A model generated the notes under the pieces. It searched no databases and was not told the origin of the DNA. It was given only the letters and a program-made list of their open reading frames with translations. Below, in pieces: positions 21,971-30,418 of a DNA stretch of 64,000 nucleotides. The position numbers and the translations under genes are program-made. Each line of letters opens with the position of its first letter. Position 1 is the stretch's first letter. This DNA is from Neisseria bergeri (GTDB lineage: Bacteria; Pseudomonadota; Gammaproteobacteria; Burkholderiales; Neisseriaceae), in contig POWY01000004.1 of NCBI GenBank assembly GCA_003044455.1, positions 62,001-126,000 of the forward strand, in the 5' to 3' direction.

Positions 21971-24900
21971 TCAAGCATTGTCCAAGGGGACGAGAATCGT
22001 ACGGTTGCCGTTGTGTTCCGGTGCGGACACAATGCCTTCCGCCTCCATCTGGTCAATCAGACGCGCGGCGCGGTTGTAGCCGATACGCAAGGCGCGCTGT
22101 ACGCCCGAAATGCTGGCTTTGCGCGTTTTCAGGACAACGGATACGGCCTCGTCGTACATCGGATCGGCTTCGCCGTCGCCGCTGCGCCCGATGCCGGGCA
22201 GCTCTTCGCTGCCGCCGCCGCTCAAAATATCGTCAACATAGTCCGGCTCGCCAAACTGCTTCAAATATTCAACCACGCGGTGCACCTCTTCATCCGAGGC
22301 AAACGCGCCGTGAACGCGTTGCGGATAGGCCGTACCCGGCGGCAGGAACAGCATATCGCCCTGACCGAGCAGGTTTTCCGCGCCCATTTGGTCGAGAATC
22401 GTGCGGCTGTCGATTTTGCTGGACACTTGGAACGCGATACGCGTCGGGATGTTCGCCTTAATCAACCCTGTAATCACATCGACGCTGGGGCGTTGTGTGG
22501 CAAGAATCAGATGGATGCCTGCCGCGCGGGCTTTCTGGGCGAGGCGGGCAATCAGTTCTTCGATTTTCTTGCCTGCCGTCATCATCAAATCGGCAAACTC
22601 ATCGACCACGACCACGATAAACGGCAGTTTTTCCAAAGGTTCGGGATCGTCGGGCGTGAGGCTGAACGGGTTGGCAATTTTCTCCCCCCTTGCTGCGGCT
22701 TCGGCGATTTTTTGGTTGAAGCCCGCAAGATTACGCACGCCCATAAAGCTCATCAGGCGGTAGCGTTTTTCCATTTCGTTAACACACCAGTTCAGCGCGT
22801 TTGCCGCCAGCTTCATATCGGTAACGACAGGGGCAAGCAGGTGAGGGATGCCTTCGTAAATGCTCAATTCCAGCATTTTCGGATCGATCATAATCATACG
22901 CACGTCTTCCGGCGCGGCTTTGAAAAGCATAGACAGAATCATCGCGTTGACACCTACCGATTTACCCGATCCGGTGGTACCTGCAACCAACAAATGCGGT
23001 GCTTTGCCTAAGTCGGTAACGACGGGCTGGCCGGTAATGTCCTGACCGAGGGCAAGCGTCAGCTTGGATTTGGATTCTGCAAATGCGGGCGAATTGAAAA
23101 TTTCGCTCAGACGTATCATTTGCCGCTTAGGATTGGGCAGCTCCAAGCCCATGCAGGTTTTGCCGGGTATGGTTTCGACAACGCGAATAGACGCAACACC
23201 GAGCGAACGCGCCAAATCTTTTTCCAGATTCAGAACGGAATTACCGCGTACGCCGACATCCGGCTCGATTTCATAACGTGTAATGACAGGGCCGGAATAT
23301 GAATCGACAACTTTAACCTTAACCCTGAACTCAGCCAGTTTTTCTTCAATGGTAATGCTGTTTTCAAGCAGCTCCTCTTCCGTCTGGGTTGCTCCAGGAT
23401 CAAACAGCGGCGGTAAAAGCAGGTCGGTCGTCGGCAGGTGTTCGGATGCCGCACCGGTTTCTTCCGATTGGAACGCCTCTTCATCCGCTTCCGTATCCGA
23501 TGCCCGGCGGGACGGGCGTTCAGACGGCACATCTTCAAACGGACAAACCGCCCGACTGTCATGCCCGAACGCTCCGTCATCGGACAAATATTGCCCGCTT
23601 GACCGCTCTGCCACACCCTCACTGCCGTCATCTGCAATAGCGGCGGTTTCCTCCTGCCAACCTCCATTCAAAACATCATCGGCAAGATGGTCGGTTTCGG
23701 CAATGCGGCTGCGTTGCACCTGCTCGAATCCTGCCGGCGGTTCATAGGTACGGTTGTAGATTTCCGAAACGGGCGGCGGCGGTGGAATATCGATTGCGGG
23801 CGTAAAAACTTTCGGCACTTCGGGCGGCTCGACCACCCAAGCATCGGGCGCGGCAGGCTCTTCAATATGGATATCGGCAGTTTCATCATAAACCGACCCC
23901 CCGTATCCCACAGACGAAACAGTTTCCGTGAAAACATTTTCGGTTTCAGACGGCATTTCGACATCCCGTTTCCCGACAACCGTCTGACTTTCCGGAATCA
24001 GGCGCGAAATCCGCGCCTCCGCAGAAACCGTTGCTTTGTTCGGTTCTTTCAAATTGACGGAAACGCGGCGGCGGGCATCGCGGACGGCTGTGCCGTCTGA
24101 AACGGACTGTCCTTGGGAAACATCCGTGGATTTTGCCTCCGCCTGCCCTTTCCCCTGCCCTGCATGACGGCGGAACGGCGCATTCCGTGCATTTTCGGCT
24201 TTGACCGCAGAAAAGGCAGACGGATGCTGCTTCTCAAAATACGGCTCAAATCCGTAATCCGCAGACTCGGAAAACGCTTCTTTGTCCGCATCGAACATAC
24301 GGGAATACGTGCGTTGAAGCACAGGGTCGTCCAAACCGATAATCTGCAGCCCTTCCATCGGGGTATCGGACACGCGGACTTTGGGGACGGCTGTTTCGTT
24401 TTTCTCAAATGCATCGATATAGCGTTTTTTCGTTTCCCTTAAAGCCGCGCTGTTTAAAGCACGCCTTGCTTCTTCCAAAGTGATTTCTTTAAAAACCGGA
24501 CGGACGGGCGAAGTTTCGCTTTCAGACGGCATCAACCCTTCAGCAATACTCCGGTCGAATGGGATGCGGCGGTTGTCGATTACGGCGGTTGCAATGTCTT
24601 CCGTATCGGCAGCCTCTTCCTCCGCAGTTTCTGTTTCTGCTTCTGCTTCTGCTTCTGCTGCTTCCGTTTCCGCCTCTTCCTTCCCGTTTCCGCTGTCTGA
24701 ATACCCGTCGGATGCGGTCGGAACATCCTCACGGTTTGCAGAAACAGGCGGAACGGGCCTGTCCGGTTCGGATTCGTGTGCCAGATAATTCCGGCAAAAA
24801 CGGACAATATTAACGGAAAGCCAGCATACCGCCGCTTTGACCGCATGAAAAATCATCAGGCCAAGCTCGAGAAAATTAGGCATCCTGTCTTGGATTTCAG

Positions 24901-25039
24901 GTAATTCCGCCTGTTGCTCCCCTTTATTTTCCTGCCATTCAGAAACTTCACGCACCCATTCCCGTTCGGATTGTGCTCGGATGAAAAACAAACCCGCAAT
25001 AGCAAGCAACAAAATAATGATCAGAACTATCCAAAACAT
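21971..25039 (-). CDS. ftsK: FtsK/SpoIIIE DNA translocase with one membrane helix
   Basis: About 1022 residues. A single N-terminal hydrophobic helix ([18 protein letters not shown]) replaces the usual four. A linker of some 500 residues, rich in Glu/Ala and Pro, follows. The motor domain has Walker [14 protein letters not shown] and Walker [14 protein letters not shown], and the C-terminus is a winged-helix gamma domain ([20 protein letters not shown]) that reads KOPS-type sites. It should pump DNA during chromosome segregation. Neisseria is known to carry two FtsK-type proteins; this is the one-helix kind. The ATG at 25039 was chosen over a TTG at 25060. Confidence 0.9.
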   Translation of the reverse strand: MFWIVLIIILLLAIAGLFFIRAQSEREWVREVSEWQENKGEQQAELPEIQDRMPNFLELGLMIFHAVKAAVCWLSVNIVRFCRNYLAHESEPDRPVPPVSANREDVPTASDGYSDSGNGKEEAETEAAEAEAEAETETAEEEAADTEDIATAVIDNRRIPFDRSIAEGLMPSESETSPVRPVFKEITLEEARRALNSAALRETKKRYIDAFEKNETAVPKVRVSDTPMEGLQIIGLDDPVLQRTYSRMFDADKEAFSESADYGFEPYFEKQHPSAFSAVKAENARNAPFRRHAGQGKGQAEAKSTDVSQGQSVSDGTAVRDARRRVSVNLKEPNKATVSAEARISRLIPESQTVVGKRDVEMPSETENVFTETVSSVGYGGSVYDETADIHIEEPAAPDAWVVEPPEVPKVFTPAIDIPPPPPVSEIYNRTYEPPAGFEQVQRSRIAETDHLADDVLNGGWQEETAAIADDGSEGVAERSSGQYLSDDGAFGHDSRAVCPFEDVPSERPSRRASDTEADEEAFQSEETGAASEHLPTTDLLLPPLFDPGATQTEEELLENSITIEEKLAEFRVKVKVVDSYSGPVITRYEIEPDVGVRGNSVLNLEKDLARSLGVASIRVVETIPGKTCMGLELPNPKRQMIRLSEIFNSPAFAESKSKLTLALGQDITGQPVVTDLGKAPHLLVAGTTGSGKSVGVNAMILSMLFKAAPEDVRMIMIDPKMLELSIYEGIPHLLAPVVTDMKLAANALNWCVNEMEKRYRLMSFMGVRNLAGFNQKIAEAAARGEKIANPFSLTPDDPEPLEKLPFIVVVVDEFADLMMTAGKKIEELIARLAQKARAAGIHLILATQRPSVDVITGLIKANIPTRIAFQVSSKIDSRTILDQMGAENLLGQGDMLFLPPGTAYPQRVHGAFASDEEVHRVVEYLKQFGEPDYVDDILSGGGSEELPGIGRSGDGEADPMYDEAVSVVLKTRKASISGVQRALRIGYNRAARLIDQMEAEGIVSAPEHNGNRTILVPLDNA

Positions 25040-25203
25040 ATGCAGTTTCCCGCAAAGCAAACGATTAAATAGGTATATTTTAACGTGTTTCCATTACAAA
25101 CAAAACAACCTGACCGACAATTCGGTCAAAATCATTACAGCTTTCTGTTTGCCGCAGGCAGCACTATAATAGATAATCTCTTATTCATCTTTACGGTATT
25201 GGC

Positions 25204-25884
25204 ATGATTTTCCAAACAGTCTGGTTTTCAGATATGCTGCTGGGGGCTTCATGGATTGCACTCATCCTCCTATTGGCAGCTTCCGGACCGTCCGCATACC
25301 GTTCGCTTGTCCGCTACCGTTCCGCCGTACCGCTCTGTATCGTTATTTTTTCTGCGGCATGGAGTTTGAACACCGCTGCCGGAGGCGGACAACTTGCCCA
25401 AATGAGCTATCACCTGCTCGCCGTCAACCTGGTCGCTCTGATGGTGGATACCTCTGCCGCCCTTTGGCTTGCCTCGATTCTAATGCTTCCATACTGCCTG
25501 CTGTTTGCCGGCTCTTCCGGTGCGTATCCTGCAAACGTATTGGTTCTGATTTTGCCCGCACTTGCCGTCAACCGCCTGTCGCGTGTGCTGGTCGACCGCC
25601 TGCCGCCCAATATTTTCATCTTTATTTTCGTCAACGGCTTTCTCGCTTCCGCCGCCGGCATTCTGCTGACCGGGCTGGTGCTGACCGGTATTTTGGATGC
25701 CGCAAACGCTTTTCCGTCCGAAATATTATGGACGACCGCCCTGCCCGTCTTTATTCTGCTGGCGTGGGCGGAAGCCTTCCTCAGCGGCATTTCAACTGCC
25801 ATATTTGTTGCACTGAAGCCCCATTGGATCAACACTTTCGACGACAACCGCTATCTGAAGTCCGACCGCGGCATATGGCGGTAA
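25204..25884 (+). CDS. CbiM-like ECF permease component (membrane protein)
   Basis: A 226-residue, very hydrophobic protein with about six to seven membrane segments. The motif MSYHLLAVNLVALMVD and the overall layout resemble the CbiM/NikM substrate-binding subunit of energy-coupling-factor transporters. However, it starts MIFQTVWFSD and lacks the N-terminal Met-His-Ile-x-Asp-Gly metal-binding segment of true CbiM. No CbiN, CbiQ or CbiO gene is adjacent. Its substrate, if any, is unknown. A TATAAT at 25165-25170 may be its -10 element. crcB follows 28 bp later. Confidence 0.6.
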   Translation: MIFQTVWFSDMLLGASWIALILLLAASGPSAYRSLVRYRSAVPLCIVIFSAAWSLNTAAGGGQLAQMSYHLLAVNLVALMVDTSAALWLASILMLPYCLLFAGSSGAYPANVLVLILPALAVNRLSRVLVDRLPPNIFIFIFVNGFLASAAGILLTGLVLTGILDAANAFPSEILWTTALPVFILLAWAEAFLSGISTAIFVALKPHWINTFDDNRYLKSDRGIWR

Positions 25885-25912
25885 CCTTCAGACGGCATAA
25901 GCAGGCAAAACC

Positions 25913-26272
25913 ATGCTTTCCAACATCCTCCCCATCTCCGTCGGTGCGGCACTCGGTGCGACTGCGCGTTGGCTACTCAACCTCGCCGTCCCCGCGTCGT
26001 TATCGCCTGCCACAGGCAACCTGTTTGCCAACTGGACGGGCGCACTGCTCATCGGCATCTTTGCCGAAACCGTCAACCACCCGCAATGGAAGCTGCTGCT
26101 GATTACCGGTTTTCTCGGCAGCCTGACCACGCTTTCCGGATTTTCACTGGAAACCGTAACCCTGCTCCAATCGAACCGTCCCGCTTCGGCACTTGCCAAT
26201 ATTTTCCTGCACACGGCAGGTTCGCTGCTGCTGACTTGGCTCGGGCTGAAGATAGGGACGGCAGTCAAATAA
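25913..26272 (+). CDS. crcB: Fluoride channel CrcB/FluC
   Basis: A 119-residue small membrane protein of the usual length, with four hydrophobic segments. Family features are [13 protein letters not shown] near the N-terminus, [20 protein letters not shown] (the conserved Asn-rich second helix), and [17 protein letters not shown]. It forms dual-topology dimers that export fluoride. The phenylalanine box has Leu at the first Phe position (TTLSGFS rather than TTFSTFS). No fluoride riboswitch is recognisable in the 28 bp upstream. Confidence 0.92.
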   Translation: MLSNILPISVGAALGATARWLLNLAVPASLSPATGNLFANWTGALLIGIFAETVNHPQWKLLLITGFLGSLTTLSGFSLETVTLLQSNRPASALANIFLHTAGSLLLTWLGLKIGTAVK

Positions 26273-26350
26273 CCGCAAAAAATTGCTTCCTTTGGTTTTG
26301 ACATAATCTATAAATTGGCTTCGCTTGTTTAAATACTGCCTGTGCGAATT

Positions 26351-26525
26351 ACCGTTCTCAAATTCAAATTGGGCTTTTAGGTCTGTATAGTGGATTAACA
26401 AAAATCAGGACAAGGCGACGAAGCCGCAGACAGTACAGATAGTACGGCAAGGCGAGGCAACGCTGTACTGGTTTAAATTTAATCCACTATACCGTTCTCA
26501 AATTCAAATTGAGCTGTTAGGCCTA
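26351..26525. repeat. Imperfect 35-bp direct repeat flanking a Correia element
   Basis: ACCGTTCTCAAATTCAAATT begins both copies, at 26351-26385 and 26491-26525. The two match at about 31 of 35 positions. The short Correia element lies exactly between them. Confidence 0.85.
26386..26491. repeat. Short Correia element (CREE), 106 bp
   Basis: TATAGTGGATTAACAAA at the left end and AAATTTAATCCACTATA at the right. The middle lacks about 50 bp found in the two long copies of this window, which is the known internal-deletion class. It lies downstream of crcB. Confidence 0.9.
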
Positions 26526-26533
26526 TAACAAAG

Positions 26534-26570
26534 AAAAAGCCTTGGAAGGATAAACCTACCAAGGCTTTTT
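26534..26570. terminator. Bidirectional Rho-independent terminator
   Basis: AAAAAGCCTTGG and CCAAGGCTTTTT form a perfect 12-bp stem with a 13-base loop. On the minus strand it ends the small gene at 26556-26746, whose stop codon lies in the loop. On the plus strand it could end read-through from crcB. Confidence 0.8.
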
Positions 26571-26746
26571 ATTAAAAAAACTCTCTATTACTGCGTCTAA
26601 AAATGCAAAAAAAGTAACCATCATAACCCTTTTGCCAAAATTAATATTATCTATTAATTCATCATGCCATGGATTAATAGATGGTATATAAGAAAGAACC
26701 AATAAACTAATAAAACAGTAAAAAAATTAGTAACAAAGATATTCAT
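26556..26746 (-). pseudogene. Small AT-rich membrane-protein gene, frameshifted at a 7-T run
   Basis: An ATG at 26746 opens MNIFVTNFF and then reaches a run of seven T (26720-26726 on the plus strand). Reading on in that frame stops after about 30 residues. One extra T would join it to a second frame of about 50 codons (ISLLVLSYIPSINPWHDE, then VMMVTFFAFLDAVIESFF), ending at TAG inside a perfect terminator hairpin. The restored product would be 63 residues with two hydrophobic segments. No homologue is recognised. It may be decayed or phase variable. The rest of 26571-26924 is AT-rich and holds nothing else I can support. Confidence 0.45.
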
Positions 26747-26924
26747 TATTAACCATTCTTAAAAATTATCACGTTCTTTTGGGTAATTATCATCCCCTTT
26801 TCTCTCTTATTACTAAAACACGAATGACTTTAAAGGACGCGCCCAGAGACAAGCCGAAAAGACATATCCCATCCGCCAAACAAAATACCCGCCGATCTAC
26901 TCCGGCGGGCAGTTCAACACCCTG

Positions 26925-27461
26925 TCAATCCTTCATCAGCCAGTATTGCAAACCGATTAATGTTTTACCGTCTTTAATTTCATCGTTGGCAAGGGCTTGG
27001 CGGACTTCTTCCTTCGACATCAATACGGTTTCCGTAATCTCGTCTTCGTCATTGGCAAGCGTACTGCCCAAGCGCACGCCTTCCGCCTCGAACAGATACA
27101 TTTTTTCGTTGCAAAAACCGACCGCCGTATAAAAACTGTAAAGCAGGCGCACGCTGTCGGCAACATAAGGCGTTTCCTCCGCCAGTTCTCGCAGCGCACA
27201 CGCTGCCATATCCTCACCCGCCACATCCAGCTTGCCCGCAGGAAGTTCCAATGTCGCCTGATTTGCCGCATAACGCCACTGCCGCACCAAAACGATCTTT
27301 TCATCATCCGTAACCGCCAAGACACATGCTGCACCGGGATGACGGATGACGATACGCTGCCCTTCATTGCCGTTGGGCAACCTGACCTTATCCCTGCTGA
27401 TGCTGACGAAACCGCCCTCGTAAATGGTTTCGCCGCCTAATTTTACTTCCCTCAAATCCAC
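26925..27461 (-). CDS. Nudix hydrolase, ADP-ribose pyrophosphatase type
   Basis: A 178-residue Nudix protein. The Nudix box runs through GKLDVAGEDMAACALRELAE, matching Gx5Ex7REUxEE except for one extra residue before the first Glu. VLVRQWRYA upstream of the box and the C-terminal FEAEGVRLG segment fit the ADP-ribose pyrophosphatase (NudF-like) branch. It would hydrolyse ADP-ribose or related sugar nucleotides. It lies 33 bp downstream of folB on the same strand, probably cotranscribed. Substrate assignment is by family only. Confidence 0.85.
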   Translation of the reverse strand: MDLREVKLGGETIYEGGFVSISRDKVRLPNGNEGQRIVIRHPGAACVLAVTDDEKIVLVRQWRYAANQATLELPAGKLDVAGEDMAACALRELAEETPYVADSVRLLYSFYTAVGFCNEKMYLFEAEGVRLGSTLANDEDEITETVLMSKEEVRQALANDEIKDGKTLIGLQYWLMKD

Positions 27462-27494
27462 TTCATATCTCCTTTCCGTTTCCTATTCTGCCGT

Positions 27495-27851
27495 TCAATC
27501 TTCACGCTTGCCGCGCTCGATTTCCACGCCAACCTCGCGCACGCCTTCCAAAATACCCGGCTTGACGATTTTCACGCGTACCCACACCGCGCCGAAATAT
27601 CCCAAAACCAAATCGGCAATATATTCCGCCAATGCTTCCAAAAGCAGGAAATCCTGTTCTTTCAGATGTCGGCGCAACGTTTCGCATACCTCGGCATAAT
27701 GCACCGTATTGGCAATATCGTCGTCCGAACCCGCTTTCTCGGGAATGCCGATGTCCAAATCGACAATCAGGGTCTGCAACCGTTCGCGCTCCCAGCCGTA
27801 CACGCCGATAAGCGTATCCGCCTTGATGCCGTGCAAAAAGATTTTATCCAT
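27495..27851 (-). CDS. folB: Dihydroneopterin aldolase
   Basis: A 118-residue protein of the usual FolB length, converting dihydroneopterin to hydroxymethyl-dihydropterin in folate synthesis. It begins MDKIFLHGIKADTLIGVYGWE, with the conserved catalytic-region Glu in YGWERE, and ends with the KPGILEGVREVGVEIER segment. It diverges from plsY and is followed by the Nudix gene on the same strand. Confidence 0.92.
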   Translation of the reverse strand: MDKIFLHGIKADTLIGVYGWERERLQTLIVDLDIGIPEKAGSDDDIANTVHYAEVCETLRRHLKEQDFLLLEALAEYIADLVLGYFGAVWVRVKIVKPGILEGVREVGVEIERGKRED

Positions 27852-27906
27852 AATCCGCCCCGTTTTTTGCTAAAATAACCGCACCATTCTAAGTAAAGTA
27901 CCGCAA

Positions 27907-28509
27907 ATGTTCAACATACCGGCTGTTGCCGTTTCCTATCTGATCGGCTCACTTTCTTTTGCCGTCATCGTGTCCAAGTATTACGGCATGGACGACCCGC
28001 GCACCTACGGATCGGGCAATCCCGGCGCGACCAATGTTTTACGCAGCGGCAAAAAAAAGGCAGCCGCGCTGACGCTCTTGGGCGATGCTGCCAAAGGTTT
28101 GGTTGCCGTTTTGCTTGCACGCGTGTTTCAAGAACCGCTCAGTTTATCCGACAGCGCAATCGCTGCCGTCGCACTCGCCGCGCTGGTCGGGCATATGTGG
28201 CCGGTGTTTTTCGGATTTAAGGGCGGCAAAGGCGTGGCAACGGCATTGGGCGTGCTTTTGGCACTCTCTCCCGCAACTGCCTTGGTCTGCGCGTTGATTT
28301 GGCTTGTTATGGCATTCGGCTTCAAGGTGTCCTCCCTTGCTGCATTAACCGCCACAATCGCCGCCCCCCTTGCCGCACTGTTTTTTATGCCCCACACTTC
28401 TTGGATTTGGGCGACGCTCCTTATCGCCCTGCTGGTGTTGTTCCGCCACAAAAGCAATATCGGCAACCTGCTTAAAGGCAAAGAAGGCAAAATCGGCGAA
28501 AAACGCTGA
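27907..28509 (+). CDS. plsY: Glycerol-3-phosphate acyltransferase PlsY
   Basis: A 200-residue inner-membrane enzyme that acylates glycerol-3-phosphate from acyl-phosphate, starting phospholipid synthesis. The three conserved loops are visible: GSGNPGATNVLR near residue 37, GHMWPVFFGFKGGKGVAT near residue 97, and the C-terminal RHKSNIGNLLKG. About five hydrophobic segments are present. It diverges from folB across a 55-bp gap that must hold both promoters. Confidence 0.95.
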   Translation: MFNIPAVAVSYLIGSLSFAVIVSKYYGMDDPRTYGSGNPGATNVLRSGKKKAAALTLLGDAAKGLVAVLLARVFQEPLSLSDSAIAAVALAALVGHMWPVFFGFKGGKGVATALGVLLALSPATALVCALIWLVMAFGFKVSSLAALTATIAAPLAALFFMPHTSWIWATLLIALLVLFRHKSNIGNLLKGKEGKIGEKR

Positions 28510-28534
28510 TTCAGCATTTGTTTTCCATTACGTC

Positions 28535-28572
28535 ATGCCGTCTGAAACCATATTTCCGCGTTCAGACGGCAT
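28535..28572. terminator. DUS inverted-pair terminator (plsY)
   Basis: ATGCCGTCTGAA and TTCAGACGGCAT form a hairpin 25 bp after the plsY stop and before rlmJ. Confidence 0.72.
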
Positions 28573-28596
28573 TTCCGCACAAACGGCTTTCATACC

Positions 28597-29442
28597 ATGC
28601 TCAGTTACAGACACGCATTCCACGCCGGCAACCACGCCGATATACTCAAACACTTCACCTTGTTTTTAGTGCTGCAATATTTCAACCGCAAAGACAAGCC
28701 CTACTGGTACATCGACACGCACGGCGGCGCGGGTTTGTACAATCTCGAAGGCAGCGAGGCACAAAAAGTCGGCGAATACCGGCAAGGCATCGCCCTGCTC
28801 CGACAGGCGCAAGACCTGCCTGCCGAACTCTCTGACTTTGCCGCGCACATACAAAAAATCCTGCCCTCGCCCGAACTTTACTGCGGTTCTCCGTGGCTGG
28901 CGCAATCGCTGACCCGCGTCGGCGACAAATTGCGCCTGTTTGAACTGCACCCCGCCGACTTTGCCCATCTGAAAAACAATATGGACGAAGCGGGATTGGG
29001 CAAACGCGGACAAGTATTGCGCGAAGACGGTTACAAAGGGCTGATTTCCCTGCTGCCGCCCCCGCCGCGCCGCGCCGTTGTCCTCATCGACCCGCCTTAC
29101 GAGGAAAAACAGGACTACCGGCGTGTAACGGAAACGCTGAAAGCCGCTTTAAAACGGTTTGAGTCCGGCTGTTATCTCATCTGGTATCCCAGCCTCAGCC
29201 GTGAAGAAAGCCGCAAACTGCCGGAAGAACTGAAAAAACTCGTTCCCGACAACTACCTTCACGCCGAACTGCACGTCCACGCGCCAAAAGCCGACGGTTT
29301 CGGTATGCACGGCAGCGGAATGTTCGTCATCAATCCGCCCTATCTGTTGGCGGAACAATTGGCGGCAAACCTCCCCGCCCTGACGCGGCTGCTCGCACAA
29401 GACGAAGGCGCGCGCTACCTGTTGGACAGCAAAATCCGCTGA
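28597..29442 (+). CDS. rlmJ: 23S rRNA (adenine2030-N6)-methyltransferase RlmJ
   Basis: A 281-residue protein of the YhiR/RlmJ family. It opens with MLSYRHAFHAGNHADILKH, the family N-terminus, followed by DTHGGAGLY. The catalytic motif is IDPPYEEKQDY near residue 165, of the DPPY type for exocyclic adenine N6 methylation. The C-terminus holds HGSGMFVINPP. It is a stand-alone gene between uptake-sequence hairpins. The family was earlier linked to use of DNA as a nutrient in E. coli; the rRNA role is the established one. Confidence 0.92.
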   Translation: MLSYRHAFHAGNHADILKHFTLFLVLQYFNRKDKPYWYIDTHGGAGLYNLEGSEAQKVGEYRQGIALLRQAQDLPAELSDFAAHIQKILPSPELYCGSPWLAQSLTRVGDKLRLFELHPADFAHLKNNMDEAGLGKRGQVLREDGYKGLISLLPPPPRRAVVLIDPPYEEKQDYRRVTETLKAALKRFESGCYLIWYPSLSREESRKLPEELKKLVPDNYLHAELHVHAPKADGFGMHGSGMFVINPPYLLAEQLAANLPALTRLLAQDEGARYLLDSKIR

Positions 29443-29446
29443 CCCC

Positions 29447-29476
29447 GATGCCGTCTGAAACCCTTCATACGGCATC
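29447..29476. terminator. DUS hairpin with one mismatch (rlmJ)
   Basis: GATGCCGTCTGAA pairs with TTCATACGGCATC; the right arm has one change from the uptake sequence. It lies five bases past the rlmJ stop. Confidence 0.65.
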
Positions 29477-29493
29477 TCCCGTCAAACAAACAA

Positions 29494-29526
29494 AACCGGA
29501 CGATACGTTGCCCATATCGTCCGGTT
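29494..29526. terminator. Rho-independent terminator (lipoprotein gene)
   Basis: AACCGGACGATA and TATCGTCCGGTT form a perfect 12-bp stem. On the minus strand it is followed by a T-rich tail and lies 25 bp past the stop of the 29551-29883 gene. Confidence 0.75.
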
Positions 29527-29550
29527 CTGCATAAAACCAGTATTCAAAAA

Positions 29551-29883
29551 TCAGAACACGCTTTTCATCACTCCGACCGTACCGACCACTCCGTTCAACA
29601 ACATCAGACCGCCGGCAACCGTACCCATACCTTGACGGATTGCGTCATGCTTGTTGGCACGTTTTTCACGTTCCAAAGCCAACTCCTCGGAAACATTTTT
29701 ACGTTGGCGGCGGTGTTGCGCCAGTTCCGCACGGCTGATTCGCGCTTCGGCACGGTTACGCCCTGCCTTGATTACGGCCGAATCGTCGCCGATGGCATAG
29801 TTGGCCACAGAATTTTCAGAAGCGCAGGCAGCAAGTAAAACGGCACACATCGCAACAACGGAAATATTTTTCAGGTTTTTCAT
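29551..29883 (-). CDS. Small putative lipoprotein, unknown function
   Basis: A 110-residue precursor with signal peptide and lipobox LLAAC near residue 20. The mature part is rich in Arg, Glu and Lys (ELAQHRRQRKNVSEELALER) and probably helical. It ends with a Gly-rich hydrophobic stretch (GMGTVAGGLMLLNGVVGTVG) that could sit in a membrane. It resembles its upstream neighbour in size, lipidation and charged helix, so the two may be an operon. I do not recognise a family. Confidence 0.7.
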   Translation of the reverse strand: MKNLKNISVVAMCAVLLAACASENSVANYAIGDDSAVIKAGRNRAEARISRAELAQHRRQRKNVSEELALEREKRANKHDAIRQGMGTVAGGLMLLNGVVGTVGVMKSVF

Positions 29884-29933
29884 ACTTGTCCTATTATCTC
29901 AAAATAAAGGAAGAAACCAATCTGATTGGCGTG

Positions 29934-30176
29934 TTATCGGATAAAGTAAATATTGGGTGAATTTTCATTTGCCTTTTTGATGGCGCGCGCCGCATCCATC
30001 ATTTCCTCCCGACGCTCCTTACGGTATTCGGCACGCTCGGCACGCTCGCTTGCTTGAATAGCGCGGCTCCTCGCCTGTATTTCCGCACCAGATTCTTGAG
30101 GTACAAAACGGCGGTCTGCGTAAGTACACGCCGCCATCAATATCGCAGCCGCCGGCAACAAAATCAGTTTTCTCAT
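29934..30176 (-). CDS. Small putative lipoprotein behind a (TA)n promoter tract
   Basis: An 80-residue precursor with lipobox MAAC near residue 18 and a mature part that is mostly a charged helix (RSRAIQASERAERAEYRKER). AGGTGG lies eight bases before the ATG at 30176. The ORF can extend to a GTG at 30188, but that codon overlaps the ribosome-binding site. A 17-base alternating TA tract lies about 50 bases upstream within a likely promoter, so expression may vary with tract length. Function is unknown. Confidence 0.68.
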   Translation of the reverse strand: MRKLILLPAAAILMAACTYADRRFVPQESGAEIQARSRAIQASERAERAEYRKERREEMMDAARAIKKANENSPNIYFIR

Positions 30177-30225
30177 TTTATCGTCCACCTGTAATTTAAC
30201 GGTTTATCTATACAACCTTTTATCA

Positions 30226-30249
30226 ATATATATATATATATAAAGTCAA
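30226..30249 (-). promoter_or_regulatory. (TA)n tract between -35 and -10 of the lipoprotein promoter
   Basis: Reading the minus strand, TTGACT (30249-30244) is followed by a run of alternating TA (30242-30226). A TATATT at 30230-30225 gives 13-bp spacing; two more TA units would give 17. This has the layout of a length-controlled promoter switch. Confidence 0.4.
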
Positions 30250-30418
30250 TACCTTTAAGAATAAATATCCCCTCATCCGCCTGCCGCGTTCCGACTTGCC
30301 CCGCGCCGTTTTTTTCCACTACAATCCCACACAATATTTGGCGGAACGCGCCAAAGGAATACGCCGCAATAACCTGCCGCCTTTCAGACGGCACAAACCT
30401 TTCCGAAACGAGCAAACT

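Noticed and set aside
25885-25912. Fluoride riboswitch before crcB
   Set aside because: The 28-bp gap is too short and is mostly a reverse uptake sequence.
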